Of a DNA stretch of 64,000 nucleotides, positions 16,155 to 24,900 are shown piece by piece. The notes under the pieces are model-generated. The model ran no database searches and had not been told where the DNA came from. It saw nothing but the letters and a program-made list of their open reading frames with translations. The stretch is taken from positions 186,001 to 250,000 of the forward strand of contig NZ_JADMKU010000005.1 in assembly GCF_018219815.1 (NCBI RefSeq), read 5' to 3'. Position 1 is the first letter of the stretch; each line of letters begins with the position of its first letter. The translations under genes and the position numbers were made by a program. Source of the DNA: Thalassovita aquimarina. GTDB lineage: Bacteria > Pseudomonadota > Alphaproteobacteria > Rhodobacterales > Rhodobacteraceae.

Positions 16155-17405
16155 TTACTCGACGATCTCTGCCGTCTCCAACACGGCATGCAGCAGCACA
16201 TCGGCCCCTGCCGTCGCCCATTCCTTGGAAATCTCTTCCGCCTCGTTGTGGCTCAGCCCGTCAACGCAGGGGCACATGATCATCGCGGTCGGCGCCACGT
16301 CGTTGATCCAGCAGGCGTCGTGGCCGGCGCCGGACACGATGTCCATGTGGCTGTAGCCCAGCCTTTCGGCCGCATTGCGCACCGCCGCGACGCAGTTTTC
16401 GTCGAACGCGGGCGGGTTGAACTGGCCCGAGATCTTCCAGTCGAGCGACACGCCGATTTCCTCGCAAAGCTTCGGCGCCTTTTCCTCGAACTCCGCCATC
16501 ATCGCATCGATCACATCCATCAGGTGCGAGCGGAAATCGATGGTGAACACGACCTTGCCCGGGATGATGTTGCGGCTGTTGGGATAGACGTCGATATGAC
16601 CGATGGCGCCCACCGCGTTGGGCTGATGCTTCATCGCGATCTCGTGCACCAGTTCGGTGATCCGCGCCAGCCCGCGGCCGGCATTCTTGCGCATCCGCAT
16701 CGGGGTCGACCCGGTATGGCTTTCCTTGCCGGTCACCGTGCACTCGATCCAGCGCAGCCCCTGCCCGTGGGTCACCACGCCGATATCCTTGCCCTCGGCC
16801 TCCAGGATCGGGCCCTGTTCGATATGCAGCTCGAACATCGCGTGCATCTTGCGCGCGCCGACCTCTTCGTCGCCGACCCAGCCGATCCGCTTCAACTCGT
16901 CGCCGAACCGCTTGCCCTCGGCATCGACCCGGTCATAGGCCCAGTCCAGCTCGTGCTTGCCCGCGAACACGCCCGAAGCCAGCATCGCAGGCGCGAACCG
17001 GGTGCCTTCCTCGTTGGTCCAGTTGGTCAGCACGATCGGGTGTTTGGTCTTCACGCCGAGATCCTGCATGGTGCGCAGAGCTTCCAGCCCGCCAAGAACG
17101 CCCAGGACGCCATCGTATTTACCGCCCGTCGGCTGGGTATCCAGGTGCGATCCCATGTAGACCGGCAGCGCCTCGGGATCGGTGCCGGGACGGGTGGCAA
17201 ACATGTTGCCCATCTTGTCCACACCCATGGTGCAGCCCGCCGCTTCGCACCATTTCTGGAACAGCGCGCGTCCCTCGGCATCCGCATCGGTCAGGGTCTG
17301 ACGGTTGTTGCCGCCCGCGATGCCCGGCCCGATCTTGGCCATCTCCATGAGGCTGTCCCACAAGCGGTCGCCGTTGATTTTCAAATTATCGCCAAGCACG
17401 GCCAT
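16155..17405 (-). CDS. Zn-dependent M20-family amidohydrolase, probable beta-ureidopropionase
   Basis: A 416-residue member of the allantoate amidohydrolase/N-carbamoyl-amino-acid hydrolase group (peptidase M20 fold). Metal ligands are visible as H87 (MGSHLDT), D98 (GGKYDG) and E132/E133 (TNEEGTRF); HIEQGPILE, GKESHTGSTPM of the dimerisation lid, and SGAGHDACW follow. In this operon it should hydrolyse N-carbamoyl-beta-alanine to beta-alanine, CO2 and ammonia, the last step of the reductive pathway. It is the first gene of the minus-strand operon, 136 bases from the divergent rutR-like gene, with two RutR-type palindromes in the gap. Confidence 0.92.
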   Translation of the reverse strand: MAVLGDNLKINGDRLWDSLMEMAKIGPGIAGGNNRQTLTDADAEGRALFQKWCEAAGCTMGVDKMGNMFATRPGTDPEALPVYMGSHLDTQPTGGKYDGVLGVLGGLEALRTMQDLGVKTKHPIVLTNWTNEEGTRFAPAMLASGVFAGKHELDWAYDRVDAEGKRFGDELKRIGWVGDEEVGARKMHAMFELHIEQGPILEAEGKDIGVVTHGQGLRWIECTVTGKESHTGSTPMRMRKNAGRGLARITELVHEIAMKHQPNAVGAIGHIDVYPNSRNIIPGKVVFTIDFRSHLMDVIDAMMAEFEEKAPKLCEEIGVSLDWKISGQFNPPAFDENCVAAVRNAAERLGYSHMDIVSGAGHDACWINDVAPTAMIMCPCVDGLSHNEAEEISKEWATAGADVLLHAVLETAEIVE

Positions 17406-17468
17406 TCGGAATTCTCCCTTGTTGAGCGGCCTCTGACGGGCCTTTGCTCTCTTGCTTCACACGGTTCC

Positions 17469-17515
17469 TGACCGTATGGTCAAATTCACGACACCACAAC
17501 CTGACCAACCGGTCA
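17469..17515. promoter_or_regulatory. Two RutR-type operator palindromes
   Basis: TGACC-GTAT-GGTCA (17469-17482) and TGACC-AACC-GGTCA (17502-17515) stand 33 bases apart, start to start, between the divergent beta-ureidopropionase and rutR-like genes. Escherichia coli RutR binds TTGACCANNTGGTCAA, so both copies keep the TGACC/GGTCA half-sites with the right spacing. They are placed to control both directions, including autoregulation. Confidence 0.8.
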
Positions 17516-17541
17516 AGAAATTTTATCGGACAGATTTCTCT

Positions 17542-18177
17542 ATGGCCGCTCAACCGCGCACGAACAGCAAAAAAGAACGCCGTCAGGAAAACGAAAAGCT
17601 CATTTTGGCGGCAGCGGAAAAAGTCTTTTCCGAGGCGGGGTTCGGCGGCGCGACGATGCAGTTGATCGCCGATATGGCCGGGTTGCCCAAGGCGAACCTG
17701 CATTATTATTTCCCGACCAAGGAATCGCTTTACCGGCAGGTGGTGGAAAACATTTTCCAGTTCTGGCTGCAGGCGGCGGATGTGTTCGACGATGCCGACG
17801 ACCCGGCCGAGGGAATCGGCGCCTATATCGACGCCAAGATGGAAATCAGCCGCCGCCATCCGTCCGGATCGAAGGTCTGGGCGACCGAAGTGATGCACCG
17901 CGCGCCGGTGATCCAGGACTACCTGGAAACCACGCTGATGGAATGGACCGAGGGCCGCGCCGCGATCATCAACCGCTGGATCGCCGAAGGCCGGATGGAC
18001 CCGGTCGATCCCGACCACCTGCTCTATATGCTGTGGGCGACCACCCAGCACTACGCCGATTTCAGCCACCAGATCGAAACCCTGAACGGCGGCAAGCCGC
18101 TCGACGACGCGCAGTGGGAAGCGGCGAAGGCCAGCATCAAGCGCATCATCCTGAAAGGGATCGGGGTCACCGAATGA
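17542..18177 (+). CDS. TetR-family regulator, RutR-like (first of two)
   Basis: A 211-residue TetR protein. The HTH is at about residues 38-57 (IADMAGLPKANLHYYFPTKE), and the C-terminal domain contains WATTQHYADF, a stretch shared with E. coli RutR, the uracil/thymine-responsive repressor. The ATG at 17542 is chosen because starts further upstream would put the two operator palindromes inside the coding sequence; its ribosome-binding site is weak. It is divergent from the pyrimidine-catabolic operon and followed 65 bases on by a second RutR-like gene, so the pair probably shares control of pyrimidine breakdown and uptake. Confidence 0.88.
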   Translation: MAAQPRTNSKKERRQENEKLILAAAEKVFSEAGFGGATMQLIADMAGLPKANLHYYFPTKESLYRQVVENIFQFWLQAADVFDDADDPAEGIGAYIDAKMEISRRHPSGSKVWATEVMHRAPVIQDYLETTLMEWTEGRAAIINRWIAEGRMDPVDPDHLLYMLWATTQHYADFSHQIETLNGGKPLDDAQWEAAKASIKRIILKGIGVTE

Positions 18178-18242
18178 CGCGATTTCTGGACCATTCAAAA
18201 TGGCTGGGCTAGTCTAGCCGATCAGCCTGACCGGAGTAAGCG

Positions 18243-18866
18243 ATGGACGACGCGACGAAACCCGAGAAAAAGCCGAGCCGCATCCAGCTGCGCAATCGCA
18301 AGCGCATTCTTGAGGCGGCGCTAGACGTGTTTTCGCAGCATGGCTATCGCGGCGCGACGCTGGACCAGATCGCCGAGGCATCGGGACTGTCGAAACCGAA
18401 CATCCTGTATTATTTCGACGGCAAGGAAGCGATCCACGTCACGCTTTTGAACACGCTGATGGAAAACTGGCTCGATCCTCTGGCGAAGATGGATCCCGAA
18501 GGCGATCCACTGGAAGAAATCCTCGCCTACATCCACCGCAAGGTGCAGATGAGCCGCGAATTCCCCCGCGAAAGCCGGCTGTTTGCCAATGAAATCCTGC
18601 AGGGCGCCCCCAGGATGCGGCCGCATCTGGAGACCGGGCTCAAGACGCTGTTCGACGAAAAAACCACCCTGATCCAGCGCTGGATGGAAGAAGGCAAGCT
18701 GGCGCAATCTGATCCGCGGCACCTGGTTTTCTCGATCTGGGCGACCACCCAGCATTACGCCGATTTCGAAGTGCAGGTGTCGATCCTGACCGACGGGGAA
18801 GCCGACCCGGTTGAAGGGGCCGAAGCGTTTCTCGACAGCATGTACCGCAAGCTTCTGACCCCCTGA
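18243..18866 (+). CDS. rutR: TetR-family regulator, RutR-like (second of two)
   Basis: A 207-residue TetR protein, closer to E. coli RutR than its neighbour. The N-terminal ILEAALDVFSQHGYRGATLD and SGLSKPNILYYFDGKEA form the DNA-binding domain, and FSIWATTQHYADFEVQV in the ligand domain closely matches the RutR sequence as I recall it. A GGAG site precedes the ATG. It lies 65 bases after the first rutR-like gene and converges with preA. Whether the two form heterodimers, answer to different pyrimidines or divide the operons between them is not readable from sequence. Confidence 0.88.
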   Translation: MDDATKPEKKPSRIQLRNRKRILEAALDVFSQHGYRGATLDQIAEASGLSKPNILYYFDGKEAIHVTLLNTLMENWLDPLAKMDPEGDPLEEILAYIHRKVQMSREFPRESRLFANEILQGAPRMRPHLETGLKTLFDEKTTLIQRWMEEGKLAQSDPRHLVFSIWATTQHYADFEVQVSILTDGEADPVEGAEAFLDSMYRKLLTP

Positions 18867-18952
18867 CAGCGCCCACATGAACGCCCGTTCCGGGCGCGCC
18901 GGCCGCACTTCGCCAAAGAGGCGAAGCCATTGCGGGGCACGGCCCCACCCCC

Positions 18953-19015
18953 GGGATATTTTGAAAAAGAAGAAGGCGGGGGGAGGCAAACCTTCTTCTG
19001 TTTTCAAATATCCCC
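18953..19015. repeat. Paired intergenic repeats forming a long imperfect hairpin
   Basis: The arm at 18953-18976 (GGGATATTTTGAAAAAGAAG followed by AAGG) is repeated in inverted orientation at 18991-19015, leaving a 14-base G/A-rich spacer. Each arm resembles the repeat at 16086-16108. The pair lies between the converging rutR and preA genes, as is common for dispersed extragenic palindromes. Confidence 0.7.
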
Positions 19016-19060
19016 GCCGGAGGCAAACCCGGGGCGGAAACCGCGGGCCGGGGGCAAGTC

Positions 19061-19091
19061 AAATTGCGCGCCCGGACCGGGCGCGCAATTT
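19061..19091 (-). terminator. Very strong hairpin at the end of preA
   Basis: Two perfect 15-base arms (AAATTGCGCGCCCGG and its complement) are separated by one base. The stem begins at the first base of the preA stop codon on the plus strand. On the minus strand only a short T-rich tail (AATTTGACTTG) follows, so it may stop transcription weakly and mainly shield the mRNA 3' end. Confidence 0.65.
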
Positions 19092-20398
19092 CATTCGGCG
19101 GCGCAGGAATTTCCCGGATTGTTCGGGTGTTCCAGCCAATTGCCGTACTCTTCCGGCACCACCTCGCCGGTGCGTTCATCCAACCGCCCCGGCGCGACGC
19201 GTTCCATGGTGATGCAACCTTCGATCGGGCAGACGTTGACGCAGAGATTGCAGGCCACGCATTCATCATCCTTGACCGAGAACACCCGGCCTTCGGACAT
19301 GTCGATGGCCTGGTGGCTGGTATCTTCGCATGCGGCATAGCAACGGCCGCACTTGATGCAGGCGTCTTCGTCGATCTTGGCCTTGGTCACGTAGTTCAGG
19401 TTCAGATACTGCCAGTCGGTGACATTTGGCACCGCGCGGCCGACCAGTTCCGAGGTCGAGGTGAACCCCTTGCGGTCCATGTAGTCGCTGAGGCCCGAAA
19501 TCATTTCCTGCACCACCTTGAACCCGTAGGTCATCGCCGCGGTGCAGACCTGCACGTTGCCGGCGCCAAGCGCCATGAATTCCGCCGCGTCGCGCCAGGT
19601 GGTCACGCCGCCGATGCCGGACATCGGCAGGTTCGCGGTTTCGGGGTTGCGGGCGATTTCCGCCACCATGTTCAGCGCGATCGGCTTCACCGCCGGGCCG
19701 CAATAGCCGCCATGGGTCCCCTTGCCGTCGATCGTCGGTTCGGGGGCGAAATCGTCCAGGTCGACGCTGGTGATCGAGTTAATCGTGTTGATCAGGCTGA
19801 CCGCGTCGGCACCGCCGCGCTTGGCCGCCTCGGCCGGCTTGCGCACGTCGGTGATGTTCGGGGTCAGTTTCACGATGCAGGGCATGCGCGAATGTTTCTT
19901 CACCCAGCGGGTCACCATTTCGATATATTCGGGCACCTGCCCCACCGCCGCGCCCATGCCGCGTTCAGCCATGCCGTGCGGGCAGCCGAAGTTCAGCTCG
20001 ACGCCATCGGCACCGGTGTCCTCGATCTGCTTCAGGATGGTTTCCCAGCTGGTTTCGTCGCACGGCACCATCAGCGAAATGATCAGCGCGCGATCAGGGT
20101 AGTCGCGTTTCACCGACTTGATTTCACGCAGGTTCACTTCCAGCGGGCGGTCGGTGATCAGTTCGATATTGTTGAGCCCCAGAAGGCGGCGGTCAGCGCC
20201 CCAGATCGCGCCGTAGCGCGGGCCGTTGACGTTGACCACCGGCGGGCCTTCGGAACCGAGTGTTTTCCAAACGACGCCGCCCCATCCGGCTTCGAAGGCA
20301 CGGCGGACGTTGTATTCCTTGTCCGTCGGCGGCGCCGAGGCGAGCCAGAACGGGTTGGGGGATTTGATCCCGATGAATTCGCTTGCGAGATTGGCCAT
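19091..20398 (-). CDS. preA: NAD-dependent dihydropyrimidine dehydrogenase, subunit PreA
   Basis: A 435-residue protein with a dihydroorotate-dehydrogenase-like FMN barrel (about residues 1-320) and a C-terminal two-cluster ferredoxin domain (CIKCGRCYAAC and CVACNLCVNVCPIEGC). ELNFGCPHGMAERGMG holds the conserved loop of the pyrimidine-binding site. With PreT it reduces uracil and thymine to the dihydro forms using NADH. It starts 18 bases after the preT stop. In DPD-type enzymes FMN sits at the pyrimidine site and the Fe-S clusters link it to the FAD site on PreT. Length fits the family (about 410-435). Confidence 0.96.
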   Translation of the reverse strand: MANLASEFIGIKSPNPFWLASAPPTDKEYNVRRAFEAGWGGVVWKTLGSEGPPVVNVNGPRYGAIWGADRRLLGLNNIELITDRPLEVNLREIKSVKRDYPDRALIISLMVPCDETSWETILKQIEDTGADGVELNFGCPHGMAERGMGAAVGQVPEYIEMVTRWVKKHSRMPCIVKLTPNITDVRKPAEAAKRGGADAVSLINTINSITSVDLDDFAPEPTIDGKGTHGGYCGPAVKPIALNMVAEIARNPETANLPMSGIGGVTTWRDAAEFMALGAGNVQVCTAAMTYGFKVVQEMISGLSDYMDRKGFTSTSELVGRAVPNVTDWQYLNLNYVTKAKIDEDACIKCGRCYAACEDTSHQAIDMSEGRVFSVKDDECVACNLCVNVCPIEGCITMERVAPGRLDERTGEVVPEEYGNWLEHPNNPGNSCAAE

Positions 20399-20416
20399 CT
20401 GCTTATCTCCCTCTGC

Positions 20417-21739
20417 TTACGCCGACAGGGCGACGTGAATGTCTTCAGCGGCGTCGCGGCCTTCGGCCACCGCCGTCACGGTCAGATCTTCGCCACCCGC
20501 GGCACAGTCGCCGCCGGCCCAGACGCCATCGATGCTGGTGCGGCCCGCGCCGGTGACGGCGATCTTGCCACCCTCCAGATCGGGCAGGTCGCTGCCGCCC
20601 AATGTCTGGCCAATCGCCTTGAACACTTGATCGGCGGCAAGCCGGAAGGTCTGACCGGTGGGCTTCAGATCGTCGTCGGTATATTCGAATTCGATCTCGC
20701 GCACCGCACCATTGCCGATCACCGATTTGGGCGAGGCATTGGTGATGATCCGCACGCCCTTGGAGGCCGCCAGGTCCTGTTCGAACACGCTCGCGTTCAT
20801 CCGGTCACGGCCACGGCGATAGACGAGGCTGACATTCAACGCGCCAAGCAGCTTGGCCTGCACCGCGGCGTCCACCGCGGTCATGCCGCCGCCGATCACC
20901 ACCACGTCGCGGCCGATTTCGACCGAAGCGATGTCCCCGGCCTGACGCAGGTCGGAAATGAAATCGACCGCGTCGAGAACGCCATCCTTGTCTTCGCCCT
21001 CGACCCGCATCGCATTTACACCTGCCAGGCCGATCGCGAGGAACACCGCGTCATGATCGGCCTTCAGCTGATCCAGTGACAGACCGTTGCCGAGAGATTT
21101 GCCGTTCTCGACGGTGATCCCGCCGATCTGCAGCAGCCACTCGACTTCCTTCGCGGCGAACCCGTCGACCGATTTGTAGCTGGCGATGCCGTATTCGTTC
21201 AGCCCGCCCGGCTTGGGCCGCGCGTCATAAACGGAAACGTCGTGCCCCTTCATCGCCAGGCGGTGGGCGCAGGACAAGCCCGCCGGCCCGGCACCGACGA
21301 CGGCGATTTTCTTCCCCGTCGCCGCCGCGCGTTCGAACGGATGCGCGCCGGTGGCCATCAGGGTGTCGGTGGCATAGCGCTGCAGGTTGCCGATCTCGAC
21401 CGGCTTGCCCTCGGCGGTTTCGCGCACGCAGACCTGTTCGCACAGGGTTTCGGTCGGACAGACCCGGGCGCACATGCCGCCCAGGATGTTCTGCGACAGG
21501 ATCGTCTTGGCCGCCGCTTCGGGCGTTCCGGTGGCGATCTGCCGGATGAACAGGGGAATGTCGATGTCGGTCGGACAGGCCGTGGCGCAGGGCGCGTCAT
21601 GGCAGAAATAGCAGCGGTCCGCCGCTACCAGCGCTTCGTGACCGTCGAGCGGTGGATGCAGGTCCGAAAAGTTGTCCGACAACTGATCCGCCGGCAACCG
21701 TCCTGCAACGATGCCTGGCGTCAGTGCGTTTGAAGTCAT
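20417..21739 (-). CDS. preT: NAD-dependent dihydropyrimidine dehydrogenase, subunit PreT
   Basis: A 440-residue glutamate-synthase-small-subunit-like flavoprotein. Cysteines for two N-terminal Fe-S clusters are in CYFCHDAPCATACPTDIDIP and CARVCPTETLCEQVC; the FAD site is VVGAGPAGLSCAHRLA, and VVIGGGMTAVDAA is the NADH-binding site. It takes electrons from NADH and hands them to PreA. The ATG at 21739 is chosen, four codons inside the longest frame, because GGAGGTAACA stands directly before it. The gene is divergent from the reductive dehalogenase gene, 200 bases apart. Confidence 0.95.
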   Translation of the reverse strand: MTSNALTPGIVAGRLPADQLSDNFSDLHPPLDGHEALVAADRCYFCHDAPCATACPTDIDIPLFIRQIATGTPEAAAKTILSQNILGGMCARVCPTETLCEQVCVRETAEGKPVEIGNLQRYATDTLMATGAHPFERAAATGKKIAVVGAGPAGLSCAHRLAMKGHDVSVYDARPKPGGLNEYGIASYKSVDGFAAKEVEWLLQIGGITVENGKSLGNGLSLDQLKADHDAVFLAIGLAGVNAMRVEGEDKDGVLDAVDFISDLRQAGDIASVEIGRDVVVIGGGMTAVDAAVQAKLLGALNVSLVYRRGRDRMNASVFEQDLAASKGVRIITNASPKSVIGNGAVREIEFEYTDDDLKPTGQTFRLAADQVFKAIGQTLGGSDLPDLEGGKIAVTGAGRTSIDGVWAGGDCAAGGEDLTVTAVAEGRDAAEDIHVALSA

Positions 21740-21794
21740 TGTTACCTCCACTGAGCTTGGTGTTTTTTCTTTTCAGTATGTCCGTATCAATTTT

Positions 21795-21810
21795 TTTATC
21801 AACTGGTAAA
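21795..21810. promoter_or_regulatory. Degenerate RutR-like box upstream of preT
   Basis: TTTATCAACTGGTAAA matches 13 of 16 positions of the E. coli RutR consensus TTGACCANNTGGTCAA (the two N positions counted as matches) and lies about 55 bases upstream of preT in the preT/rdhA divergent region. The surrounding sequence is AT-rich, so a chance match cannot be excluded. A second small hairpin, TGCCTG-AAAAA-CAGGCA, stands at 21850-21866 on the rdhA side. Confidence 0.45.
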
Positions 21811-21939
21811 ATTTAAAAAACGACGCGCTCAGGCCGGTTTCTTGCATACTGCCTGAAAAACAGGCAAAGCGGCTGAGGTCTGCCGAACCGGGGCAACGTA
21901 ACCGGGCCGACCCAAAAGCCGAAGACAGGAGGAGATGTC

Positions 21940-24900
21940 ATGGGGCTGCGTTTCTTTTCGACCAAGGACCGACCCGTGCATATGGGGGCCTACCCGCTGG
22001 AACGGTTGACCCGGCAGGATACGCCTGCCGACCTCGATTCCGTTCCCCGCTGGACGCCGGCTTCCTTCCGCCGCCCGGACGCGCCGGAAAGCATCGTCAA
22101 CGCGATGGGCGAATATCAGGCGATGCTGGATGCGATCCGCGACGGCATGGTGAACAAGACCCGCGCCACGATCCCGTCGGACCCGCAGGAACGATCCAAC
22201 CATCTGAAGTCATTTGGCTATTTTTCGGATGCCAGCATGGTTGGCATCTGCCGACTGCCCGATGCGGCGCGGCTGGATGACCCCGTCCGCAATCCCGACA
22301 TCGACCGCCTGGCCGAGGAACTGCGCACCCGCCAGACCAAGACGCTGGCCTCGGGCATCGACGTGATCATGGCCGAGCTGAAAGAGGCCATGGAGGCCCC
22401 GCCCTCGGGCATCGACGGGCACAAATATGCGCTGGTTTTCCTTTACGAATACCCCCGCGATCCGGACAACGGCGACCCCGGAACCGACTGGATCGCCGAC
22501 GCGCAGGCACAACGCGCCTGTTTGCGCGCCAACGAAACCGCCGCGGTTCTCGCCAACTACATCCGGTTGCTGGGGTGGCAGGCGAAAGCCCATTCCGGCG
22601 CGTCTTCGGACGTTGATCTGAACCGGCTTGCGGTCGCGGCGGGGTTGGCCACGGTCGAAGACGGCGCATTGGTCGCGCCCTGGATCGGTCCGCGATTCGG
22701 CGTCGCGGCGGTCACTTGCGATCTTGAGCTGGTCGCGGACGCACCGCTGGCGCCGATGGCAGAGCAGCCGTGGTTCAGCACCAAGGGCCCGGCCTGGTGG
22801 CTGGGCAAGGGATTTGCCAAATCGGCGCTGAACCGCGATCCCTTCGCCAAGCGCCACTTTGCCGACGGCCCGCACCCGTTCGAACGGCTGAAACGGGTCG
22901 AAGACCCGACCACCTATATCGACGAACCCAACGTGGCCCGGGTGCCGAAACGCGCCGACATGTTCGCCCGTGCCCAGTTCGGCGACATGGGCAAGAACGT
23001 GCAGGACAATGCCAAGGGCGGGCATTATGCCCGCAAATCCGCCCCCAGCTTCGCACAGCGCCGGGCGCTCGGGGCCTTCGTGGTGATCCAGAACGGCGAT
23101 CCGAATCCGCACGGCCAGCGCCCCGACGACCCGCAGCAAAACGCCGCCAACATCAAGGCGGCCAGCTACTTCCTCGGCGTCGACGCGGTCGGCCTCAGCC
23201 GCTGCCCCGACTGGGCGTGGTACAGCCACGACGCCGCCGGTGATCCGATCGACCCGCCGCACGATCAGGCAATCAGCATGATCATCGACCAAGGCTACGA
23301 AACGATGGAAGGCGCCAGCGGCGACGACTGGATTTCCGTCGCCCAGTCGATGCGCGCCTACCTGCGGTTTTCGCTGCTGGGCGGGGTGATCGCCAAGCAG
23401 ATCCGCAACCTTGGCTACAGTGCCAAGGCCCATACTGTGATGGACGGCGAGGTGCTGCAACCGCCGCTGCTGCTGCTGTCCGGCCTGGGCGAGGTCAGCC
23501 GTATCGGCGAGGTGATCCTGAACCCCTATCTGGGCCCGCGGCTGAAATCCGGGGTGGTGACCACCGACATGCCGATGGCGCATGACAAGCCGATCGATTT
23601 CGGGCTGCAGAAGTTCTGCGAAGCCTGCAACAAATGCGCCCGCGAATGCCCCTCGGGGGCGATCACCGCCGGGCCGAAGCTGATGTTCAACGGCTACGAA
23701 ATCTGGAAATCCGACAGCCAGAAATGCGCCACCTACCGGATCACCACCGAAGGCGGCGCGATGTGCGGGCGCTGCATGAAAACCTGCCCGTGGAACCTTG
23801 AAGGGCTGTTTTCCGAAGCGCCGTTCCGCTGGGCGGCCTCCAACATTCCCGCACTGGCGCGCCCCTTGGCTAAGCTCGACGATGCCGTCGGCAATGGCGG
23901 GCTGAACGACACCAAGAAATGGTGGTGGGACATCGAATTGCAGGACGATGGCGGCTACCACCCGTCGCAACATCCGCTGAACCGGCGCGATTTGCAGATC
24001 GAAATCGACCTGAAGTACGAAGACCAGACGCTGGCCGTCTATCCCGCGCCCTTGGCGCCGCCGCCCTGGCCCTACCCGTTCCCGATGGACCGCGAAGCGG
24101 GGATTGCCGCCTACGAGCAGATGGTTACGGCCGAAGAATACCGCGACCGCCTGGCCAAGGGCGATATGTCGGTCGTGCACCGCTACACCACCCCCAGCGA
24201 CCCGCCGGTGATCCGGGTCGAGGTCAGCAAGGTGGAAAAGATGACGCCGGACGTGACCAAGTACGAATTCTCCACGCTCGACGGCGGCCCCCTGCCCGAC
24301 TGGTCGGCGGGGGCACATCTGGACGTTCTCGTCGCGCCGGAATTCCTGCGGCAATATTCGATGTCGGGCGATCCGGCGGACCAGACGAAATACCAGATCG
24401 GTGTGCTGCGGGAAGACGAAGGCCGCGGCGGGTCGAAGCTGATGCACCGGATTTTCAACGAAGGGCGCAAGGTCTTCATCTCGAAACCGATCGGGCATTT
24501 CCCGCTGGACGAAACCGCGACGAAAACCTTCCTGATGGGCGGCGGCATCGGCGTCACACCGATGATCGCCTTTGCCCACCGGCTGCACGCACTGGGCCGC
24601 GATTTCGCGCTGCATTATTCGTGTTCGTCGCGCGCTTCGGCCGGGTATCTGGACGATCTGGCGCGCATGCCCTGGGCAGACAAGGTGCATTACCACTTCA
24701 GCGACGAAGGTAGCCGCGCCGATCTCGACGCGGTGCTGGGGGAATACCAACCCGGCTGGCACGTCTATACCTGCGGGCCGGATCGCTACATGAACGGTGT
24801 GATCGAGGCCGCCACCCGGCAGGGTTTCCCAGAAGAGGCGCGGCACTTGGAATATTTCAGCGTCCCGGAACAGCCGGAATACGAAAACCATCCCTTCACC

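Noticed and set aside
21850-21866. Hairpin TGCCTG-AAAAA-CAGGCA before rdhA as a terminator or riboswitch
   Set aside because: The stem is only 6 bp and there is no T-run or conserved aptamer; too little to call.
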